Shown here in pieces: positions 43,501 through 64,000 of a DNA stretch of 64,000 bases. The notes under the pieces are model-generated. The model saw nothing but the letters and a program-made list of their open reading frames with translations, did no database searches and was not told where the DNA came from. The stretch lies in contig VKHL01000157.1 in NCBI GenBank assembly GCA_015146655.1, positions 1 to 64,000 of the forward strand, written 5' to 3'. Numbering within the stretch: the stretch's first letter is position 1; each line of letters starts with the position of its first letter. Both the position numbers and the translations under genes were made by a program. This DNA comes from Ochromonas danica. Its lineage: Eukaryota; Sar; Chrysophyceae; Chromulinales; Chromulinaceae.

Positions 43501-44412
43501 ATGGTTGTTTATGCTGCGATTGAAGGTGGTGGAACTTCATGGAAAGCCGCGTTGGTTAATGATGACTTGGTTACTATCATTAAAGAAGAAACTTTCGAAA
43601 CGGTGACACCAGAACAAACTCTTGCCGCGATCAAAGAGTGGCTAGAGAAGAATAAAAGTGAATACTGTGCTGTTGGTGTAGCCACCTTTGGACCTGTTGA
43701 TCCTCGGCCTAACAGTCCTAGATATGGATACATCACTTCCACCCCAAAACCTGGCTGGAAAGATACCGATGTCATCGGCCAACTTGGCTTACGTGGTGGT
43801 CCCATTCCTTTCCTCTTTGATACTGATGTGAACGCTCCTGCTATGGCAGAGTATCAACAGCTTCAAGGACAGGTGACTTCTTGTGCTTATGTTACCATTG
43901 GCACGGGCGTTGGCGTGGGTTTAGTGATCAACGGCCAAACCGTGAAAGGTTTGATGCATCCTGAAGGTGGACATATCCCTGTTAGACGTCATCCTGACGA
44001 GACGTTGGAAACTGGAATTTGTCCTTACCATCCTTTTTGCTTAGAAGGATATTGTAATAACTTGTCGGTTGCGAAGCGTTTGGGACTGGATCGTCGCTCA
44101 TTGGAACAAGTGGGTGATGATGATCCAAGCTGGGAACTTCTTGCTTTTTATATTGCTCAATTATGTACATCTCTTGTCTTACTTGTTTCTGTGGAGAAGA
44201 TTGTGTTGGGAGGTGGTCTTATGCAAAGAACGGTACTCTTCGACCATATCCGCCAAGAAACGATGAAAATGTTGAATGGGTACATTGACTTGCCCACTCT
44301 TACTACCGAGGAAGGAATGAAAACATTCATTGTTCCTCCCAAGCATGGTAGTAAGGCTGGTATCCTTGGTGCTGCTCATCTTGCTAAACAAGCCTGGGAA
44401 CAGAAGGCTTAG
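43501..44412 (+). CDS. ROK-family fructokinase
   Basis: A single exon; ATG at 43501 gives 303 residues, the length of bacterial ROK fructokinases (ScrK type). The enzyme phosphorylates fructose to fructose 6-phosphate with ATP. Visible motifs are AAIEGGGTSWKAAL (phosphate loop, EGGGTK type), GVATFGPVD, TPKPGWKDTDV, FLFDTDVNAPAMAE (catalytic Asp in the TDVNA stretch), AYVTIGTGVGVGLV and HPEGGHIPVRRHPDE followed by CPYHPFCLEGYC, the ROK zinc site. It lacks introns, and the family is chiefly bacterial, which makes old transfer from bacteria plausible. AATAAA follows at 44470-44475. Confidence 0.92.
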   Translation: MVVYAAIEGGGTSWKAALVNDDLVTIIKEETFETVTPEQTLAAIKEWLEKNKSEYCAVGVATFGPVDPRPNSPRYGYITSTPKPGWKDTDVIGQLGLRGGPIPFLFDTDVNAPAMAEYQQLQGQVTSCAYVTIGTGVGVGLVINGQTVKGLMHPEGGHIPVRRHPDETLETGICPYHPFCLEGYCNNLSVAKRLGLDRRSLEQVGDDDPSWELLAFYIAQLCTSLVLLVSVEKIVLGGGLMQRTVLFDHIRQETMKMLNGYIDLPTLTTEEGMKTFIVPPKHGSKAGILGAAHLAKQAWEQKA

Positions 44413-44908
44413 ATTGTCTTTTCTTACGATATGCTAACAGTAATACTGCTGCATATGTCATTTTCTTAGAATAAATTTTGGTATCTTCTAACGTGTGTTT
44501 TTCATGTGCCCAATGAGATACTCGATCCAACTAATTTTGTTGTGATCTGTCACACATTAATGGGCTAAATTAAATTGACCCTCCTCTTTAATGATCAGCT
44601 TTTGCTTTGAGTCATGACCGAGGGGGGAAAAGAGACCAATCCCTTCTCTCCTTCATTCGAAGTGGAATGGAGCAGGTGCAAGTTGGTCCACATTTACAAA
44701 ATCTCACACTTTACCACCAACACAACCAACCCATCATCTGAAATCTTCGACACAAGATTAGATGGGTGGAGAAGGGTACCAACACCATCACTATCCTCTC
44801 TTTTGTAGTGGGAGTCTGCTTGTCCACAGTCAGCAGTCTGCTTCCTCTTCTCCAACGAAATCATAATATATCATCATTAATTTACACATATATATACATG
44901 CACACCTA
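44413..44908. other. Spacer between convergent fructokinase and MED10-like genes
   Basis: AATAAA at 44470-44475 is a likely poly(A) signal for the fructokinase. Nothing else is seen. Confidence 0.45.
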
Positions 44909-45367
44909 CTAAGGAGAAGGAGGTGGTGGTAGAGGAAGATCTGGTGGAGCATTAATCCCCACTTCCACACCATCACCAATCTCTTGAAGATATTCTAACT
45001 TTGCTTTCAGCTTCCGTGAAGTATTATCGACTTCTTCTAGAAGCTTCATTTGGTAGATATCAGGATTATTGCCTTCTAATTGACTGACATGGTCAAAGAG
45101 AGCCAAGGGCACAGGGAAGAGAGAGGATTCATTCATATTTCGACCTTCTTCAAAGACAGTACCTAAGGCTGCAATGAAGTCATTTCTAATAAGAATCATC
45201 ATTCATCATCAGAGTATGCATGACATTGACAGATGAATGAGTGGGATGATAACGTACAATTTGGAACTAAGTATAGGAGAAGGATCTATGGTATTGCCTG
45301 CTATGGATACTTCTAAACTTTCTAAGGAAGTTAATGCTTTAATTAATGCTTGTTCTTTCCGTTCCAT
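44909..45367 (-). CDS. MED10: Mediator subunit 10-like protein
   Basis: Two exons (45258-45367, 44909-45185) with GTACGT donor and TTATTAG acceptor give 128 residues, near the usual MED10 size of about 135. The protein is helical: MERKEQALIKALTSLESLEV, then KLNDFIAALGTVFEEG, then the block PVPLALFDHVSQLEGNNPDIYQ, which suits the MED10 pattern 'iP...l.yId.g.NPd.y', and a last coiled coil SRKLKAKLEYLQEI. It ends in a Pro run from a CCT repeat. MED10 sits in the middle module of Mediator and is needed by most Pol II genes. The assignment rests on this one motif and length. Confidence 0.55.
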
Positions 45368-45420
45368 TTCTATTTTTCTATTTTTTTTATTTCTTGTTCA
45401 TAGAAGAGTTTAGGAAGCAG

Positions 45421-45482
45421 AGAAGAGGGTAAAACTAGGTAAAAGATGTTTAATCAAGTTGGCGCGTATTATTGCCACCTCT
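45421..45482 (+). repeat. 62-bp dispersed element, copy 2
   Basis: It starts AGAAGAGGGTAAAACTAGG and ends GCCACCTCT. It lies 54 bases upstream of the MED10-like ATG, in the opposite sense to that gene. Confidence 0.85.
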
Positions 45483-45567
45483 GTGTCGAGGATGATCCTG
45501 TGCGATCCTCAAAACCGCATTATATGATTTCAAACTGATGGTTTTGTATTATCAAAGTGTAATGTCG

Positions 45568-45669
45568 AGTCTCGCGGGAAGAGGGTAAAAATAGGTAAAA
45601 GATGTTTAATCAGGTTGGCGCATATTATTCCCACCTCGCTGTTGAGAATGAAAAGAAAGTCTCGCGGGA
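45568..45669. promoter_or_regulatory. Two copies of AGTCTCGCGGGA
   Basis: Exact 12-bp repeats at 45568-45579 and 45658-45669, on either side of the third 62-bp element. The sequence is one base from TCTCGCGAGA, a core promoter palindrome known from animals. Confidence 0.35.
45578..45637 (+). repeat. 62-bp dispersed element, copy 3
   Basis: It starts GAAGAGGGTAAAAATAGG and ends CCCACCTC, with about six differences from copy 1, one of which weakens the hairpin stem. It begins 157 bases after copy 2. Confidence 0.8.
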
Positions 45670-46073
45670 GTCCGCTTTTACGTTCAAAAGATCATCAAAA
45701 TCAACAATAATATTAAAAACAATTCGAGATTCAAATCTATTTTCTCTTATTCTTTAGCTACCTTTAACTTGTGTCTTTTTTTTGAAATAGTTTGGCTTTC
45801 TTTGAAAAGCAAAAAAAAAATCAAGAATAGAATAAATAGAACAAAACGAAAAAAACCAACAGGGAGGATTTCTTGTGAATTGTTGTATTTTTCCTTTTCT
45901 ACTGGTTGTATAGCTTCCTCTTTTTTTCTCATCATCATAGAAGTAGTAATAGTGGGTGAGAGATCTCTTGGAAGTCAACCTTTCCATATATATTGTATTC
46001 TTCTTCTATCTCTAACAAGAAAAGATATTTTTTTCATTTTCAGTTTACTTTCCTATCAAGGGATTAAAGAAGA

Positions 46074-59018
<12,945 letters not shown>

Positions 59019-59322
59019 CCTACTGTAAACTACTGTAACCTACTACTACAAGTATGACAACAACAACTATGATAACAACTATGTTAACAACTATGTTAAC
59101 AACTGTAACAAACACAGTGACTATAACAATAATGGTAACTGTAATAACAACAATGTTGGTAACTAGTAGTATACCTGTAAACTACTGTAACCTACTGGAA
59201 TACTACTTAGTAATACCAACTTTAACTACTATGACAACAATGGTAACGATAACAATGGTAACTGTAATAACACGCTATAACTATAACAACAACTATGGTA
59301 ACAATATACTATAGATATAACA

Positions 59323-59375
<53 letters not shown>

Positions 59376-60293
59376 AGTTGACAAGTATAGTATACATTAC
59401 AGTATACATTATACTAAACTATACTAAACAACAGTATATAGTATAGTATACAGTATAGTGTGTAGTGTATAGTGTGTAGTGTATAGTGTGTGTAGTGGGT
59501 TGCTACCACAGCTAGTAGGTCTAGTGTGATGGTAGTATCACTCCTCACTACCTTGCTACCTCACCCTACTACCTCTCTCTCTCTCTAGGTCATCTTCATT
59601 ATCATTACCATTATACGGTAATTACTCTGTGCGTGATTCTGTGTGTGCTCACGTGTGTATGTGTGTGTGTGTGTGCTTGCTAGCATAGCTAGCAACTAAC
59701 CTCCTCCTCCTCCTTCTCTTTCTTCTTCTTACCGAACATCTGCTACTCTGTCTACTATACGAAGTCTATATCATAACATTACAGTATATCTACTAACTAA
59801 CTACAGCAACTACCCTTTCCTTTGCTTAGCTAGCTAGCTAGTTAGCTACTTCACTATGTTCTTGTTGTTCTTGTTGTTTTGATGTTGTAGTAGTAGTTGT
59901 TGTTGTCTGTTGTCATTGACATCATCTGATCGTAATTAACTAACTAACTAAACTGTGTAACTTGTAATTATAATACTACGTAGTTCAAGTATAAACTATA
60001 AACTAACTCTATAGTAGGTATTATTGTTGTTGTAATCACTGTTAGAGAGTACACAATGTAGTTGGTATAGTATAGTTACATGTAGTTAGTATTACAGTAT
60101 ACATCAGATGTAGTAACTACACTACCTACAAGTATACTATACACACAGTATATCATATAGTATCATATAGTATCATATCATAAGGTAGCTCATAGTAACA
60201 AATGATTGACTAGCCAGTCAGTCAGACCAGTTAGACCAGTTAGACCAGCTAGCTAGACTAGTTAGACTAGTTAGTTAGTTCACTTAGTTTAGT
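59019..60293. other. Spacer between convergent USP and CLC genes, repeat-rich
   Basis: It holds ACAACTATG-type degenerate repeats (59050-59310), the (ATG)n run 59323-59375, TATAGTATA runs and GTTAGACTAG/ACCAGTTAG repeats near 60220-60290. No gene is supported. Confidence 0.55.
59323..59375 (+). repeat. (ATG)n microsatellite
   Basis: About 17 perfect units of ATG in a row. Confidence 0.95.
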
Positions 60294-62683
60294 TCATTTA
60301 CGTAATGACTTGGGCTCTTTCATCGCTCGCTGCTCTCTCGTCCTAGAGGTAGACGAGGTAGTGCTAGTAGTGGTAGGAGGAGGAGGAGGAGGAGGGGTAG
60401 TCGTCGTCACGGTACCAAGTAGTGAAGGAATGCTAGGAGCCACATACCCTGCACTACCTCCTCCTCCTCCTGCTCCTCCTACCTCATCAACACCACTCAC
60501 TCGATCTGACACTTCAAACTGTGCAACGGTAACAATCGGTGCCGCGGTAGCCACCATAGTGCCAGTAGTAGTAGTAGTGGTAGCAATGGTACCCTTCATG
60601 TTCAAGGGGTTCATCCCCGAAAGATCTACCAATCCCCCGCTACCATCCCCCTCCTCCTCCTCCTGCTCCCCTAACAACCCCATATTCTCAGGTAACATAC
60701 CAGGATCAACAGGATCAACATTAATAAACTTTTGCATATTATCTCCTTCACTAAACCAATGATGTTCTAGTCGATGTTCAGTAATGTCTTTACGAGTGAT
60801 AATACCTGCTACACGATGATCATCATCTAATACAACCAGATGACGTAATCCCATCGTACGAAAGAATCTAGTAGAAGAGTAGGTTAAGGTTAGGAGGAGG
60901 AGGAGGTGGTGGTGGTGGTGGAGGAGGAGGAGGAGGGGGTAGTAGTACCTGTAAGCACGTTGTACAGAAGAGCTAGCATTGATTGTATAAGGTGCAGTGT
61001 CCATGTAGGGTCTGATATCCAAGAAGCAATTCTATTATCATAGAAGAAGGAGAAGGTTAGAGTGGTAACAGGTAGTAGTAGCAGGAGGAGGAGGTAGTGT
61101 CTTACCATATCAGCAGCAGATAAGGAAATGTCATCAATCTTAGGGTAATGAGGATAGTTTCTCTCTAATGTATCATAAAAGACTGTCGCTGCAGGGGCTA
61201 GTTGGACTACCCCATCCCCTCCTCCTCCTCCTGCTCCACCACCACCTCCTCCTCCTCCACCACCCTTCCCTCCAGTAGTACTAGTAGTAGTCATAATTGG
61301 CATAGAGAATGCCTTTAACTTAATAATATTACATAATGTTTTTCTTAAGATAAATCCTTTTAAATGTCCACGTCGATCAATCACTGGGAATCCATTATGA
61401 GACTTACTAACTAAGATATCATAAACATGACTAACACGATTTACTTCATATAATGTTATCACAGGTTGGGCCATAAACTCTGCTATAGGATGATAATTTA
61501 ATAATCCTAATGTCTTTAATGCACCTTCTAAAAAGGGTAATTCTTTTAATGTAATTTGCATATCATACATTGGAGAATTTAATGCATTGCCTGTATATCT
61601 TGCTGCAGCAAATGTAACCATTAAGGGTAAGAGATAAGCTGAATTACCACATGCTTCTAAGATAATAATTGTTCCTGCTATTGTCATACGTGACATACCA
61701 CCTAACATAGCAGCTGATCCAACTAATGCATAGGATCCAGCATCTGTTACAAATCCTGGTACTGCACAATTCAAAATATGTCCAACTATACGACCAAAAG
61801 CAGCACCTGAGACAAGTGTTGGAACAAATAGACCAGCAGGACAAAAGGTACCACTTGTTAATGCTGCTAACAAGGTATAAGGTATAAAGAATAATAATAA
61901 TGGTCCTGTATCAAATGTTGTATAAGTTGTTCCATCAACTTCTTTAAAATGAAACAATTGTTGCATAGCTGTATCTGAAGATGTAAAATATAACGAAGCT
62001 AATTGATTATATTGATTACTTGAACATTGAAAAGACACTAAATCATCTAATAGATTCACTTCTTGTGTTGTCCAATCTGCTGTATTTGTTGGTATAGCTG
62101 TACAAACTTCCCACATTAATGGTAATAAAAATGAAATTAATGCCATAATAGACGTTAAAATCAATAAATCAGCCATACGTTTCCAAACAACTTGTCCACA
62201 ATGTTTACTACGAAAGATTGTAATTAACATATTTAAATGATTAAATCCTGCTCCAAGAAATCCACCAGCAACTCCAATAGCAGCAAAGATAAATAATTCA
62301 TAGGTAGAATAACCTTGAAAATCATCAAATTGTCCAAAGGCAAAGAGACCATATCCTTGATGTACACCTAATTGGAATCCATTGGAGATGACAGAGAGTG
62401 TTAATTGTGTCATCATAGCACAAAAGAAAGCACGAAAGGTTAAGGTAGTACTCCAAAAGGATGCTCCTTCTTCTAATGTAAATAGAATACCACCAATAGG
62501 AGCACTAAAAGCTGCGGCAACACCTGCTGCTGCACCAAAAGTTACAAAATCTCGTTTTGAGCGATCATTACGAAGATCTTGAAACTTTGTCCATGAGGTA
62601 TCTAAGCCAAAGGTAATGGTTTTACCCTATTGTACACGCACACAGTACACACACACGCACACAAAACACAGACAGACAGACAG

Positions 62684-62715
<32 letters not shown>

Positions 62716-62799
62716 CACACACACACACACACACACAAAACACAGACACAGACACACACATACACAACACACAGACACACAGACACACAGACACACACA

Positions 62800-62839
<40 letters not shown>

Positions 62840-63930
62840 CATCATGTAAGTCATAACACTACTCACTCTCTAATATGAAGACAAAGGTAGCTAATATCAA
62901 AACTAACCTGAGAGACAGCAGCTCCTACAATACTTCCACTATGAATCATTGGTCCTTCCTTACCCAATGGTAAACCAGATGATACCGAGAAACACATTCC
63001 TAACACTTTAGCAAAGAGGACACGAATTCGTACCACCTTATTCAAATTAATGCCATTTAAATAAGCTTTAATCTCTGGTATACCCGATCCAACAGCAGCT
63101 GGTTCAATCCAACATAATATACCTGCTAATACTGAATAGAAGATACAAAAGAAGAAGAAGGAGAAGAAGGCTGAAGCCCATTCATTTCGATTGATCATAG
63201 CATTGCAGGTATCGAACTTGAAGTTCGTGAAGACACTGGTAAGGTAGGAGACGAGGTATCCGATGATACCAATGAGGATGCCTGTAGCAACAACCAGGAT
63301 CCATTTCCAGGCTGTAGTACGACGAGAATTAGTCCACCATTGACCACGATCTTGAAAGAATCGTCTTAGTTGATGCTAGCAGGAACACACACAGAAGGCA
63401 CACACAGTACACAGAGACAGAGAGGCACACAGTACACAGAGACACACAGAGGCAAACACACAGACAAAGATAGACAGAAGGCACACACATAGAGAGACAG
63501 GCAGTACACACACAGACAAAGCCAAAGAGACAGACAGAGGCAAGCAGAGAGAGAGAGAGAGAGAGACAGAGATACAGAGACAGAGGTTAGAGTATCCATG
63601 GCGGTGGTGGAGGTGGTGGAGGTCTGTCTAGTCTACTAGGAGGCCATGAATAGATACAACGTAGTATGAAGAAGAAGAGTCTGAGAGGTCTGAGAGGTGT
63701 GATTTATTATCAGAGCCTATCAGAGAGGTCTACTAATTCCCCTAAGCTTACCACACACTACTTACCTTTCTCCACATCACACTTTCCATTTCTTCGAAAT
63801 CCATCGATTCCGACACATTCTTCGTATTATTACTATTATGACTATGATTATTATTATTTTGAGGATGATGTTGTCCTAGTTCTGATTTAGAAGGTGAAGA
63901 TGAATGAGCATCTCTTGTTTCTATCATCAT
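60294..63930 (-). CDS. CLC-family chloride/proton exchanger with CBS domains
   Basis: Five exons (63766-63930, 62908-63375, 61106-62626, 60949-61031, 60294-60867) give 936 residues. The N-terminal 55 residues are cytosolic, His/Asn-rich. The membrane part shows GSGIPEIK (Ser type, favouring chloride over nitrate), GKEGPMIHSG with the gating Glu, and GGILFTLEEGASFW with the inner proton Glu. Both glutamates indicate an exchanger of the CLC-6/7 endosomal kind, not a channel. Later motifs are FCPAGLFVPTLVSGAAFGR and GSAAMLGGMSRMTIAG. Two CBS domains follow: VYDILVSKSHNGFPVIDRRG and, after a Gly-rich linker, DIRPYMDTAPYTINASS then FFRTMGLRHLVVLDDD. The tail has Thr/Pro/Gly runs. Introns 1 and 2 are TG-rich in the sense direction. 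Confidence 0.92.
62680..62832 (-). repeat. (CA)n, sense-strand (TG)n in CLC intron 2
   Basis: CACACA with AGACAG and AAAACAC interruptions on the plus strand. It reads as TG in the sense of the CLC gene and precedes the acceptor at 62627-62628. Confidence 0.95.
63376..63600 (-). repeat. Degenerate ACACAGAGACAG tract in CLC intron 1
   Basis: Short units of ACACAG, AGAGACAG and GGCACACA follow one another. In the sense of the gene they read as CTGTGTGT and CTCTCT, giving a pyrimidine/TG-rich intron end. Confidence 0.85.
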
Positions 63931-64000
63931 CTTGTTTTTATTGTATGAACAAGATAAGATGAGATGAGAGATGTGATAGATAATGAACAGCACGACAAGA

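Larger units (their letters stand above)
45368..46073. promoter_or_regulatory. Divergent promoter region of MED10-like and USP genes
   Basis: It carries two copies of the 62-bp element (45421, 45578) and two exact copies of AGTCTCGCGGGA (45568-45579, 45658-45669). The rest is AT-rich 5' flank of the USP gene. Confidence 0.5.

Overview
The window is nuclear DNA of a unicellular eukaryote. Most genes carry short GT..AG introns. There is one split-promoter tRNA gene, no bacterial-style operons, and very many simple-sequence tracts. The lineage cannot be fixed from sequence alone. A plant-type SnRK3/CIPK-like kinase domain and a plant/algal-looking protein with an apparent signal peptide would suit an alga with a secondary plastid or a stramenopile relative, but this is inference. 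I recognised no transposon, retroelement or CRISPR array.

Layout: 1-4162 holds two tandem F-box-like/LRR genes (+). A tRNA-Lys follows at 4528-4600. Then come an eight-exon conserved protein (4703-6598), a secreted GH130-like beta-propeller protein (7181-8974, -), a small multi-pass membrane protein (9785-10660, -), the complex I subunit NDUFS6 (11126-11748), fructose-1,6-bisphosphatase (12644-13733), an unassigned coiled-coil protein (14066-14909), CstF64 (15161-16600, -) and a PP2C phosphatase with a CaaX end (17066-19664). The stretch 21.7-34.8 kb holds three related globin-like genes with myristoylation-type N termini, interspersed with a CIPK-like kinase, a Tubby-like protein and a lipocalin. 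35.9-43.1 kb holds three more members of the LRR family (-), one of them broken, with a 10-N assembly gap. Then come a ROK fructokinase (43501-44412), a MED10-like Mediator subunit (44909-45367, -), a very large USP32-like deubiquitinase (46074-59018) and a CLC chloride/proton exchanger (60294-63930, -).

Exon models were built by hand: each listed junction has GT..AG ends and keeps the reading frame. They have not been tested against transcripts.

Points of most interest: (1) the globin-like trio; (2) a 62-bp sequence found three times, always in one orientation, in two divergent promoter regions; (3) the LRR family as a mosaic of shared blocks, suggesting gene conversion; (4) several signalling proteins here have possible lipid-anchor termini; (5) intronic TG tracts that mostly lie on the sense strand close to 3' splice sites.
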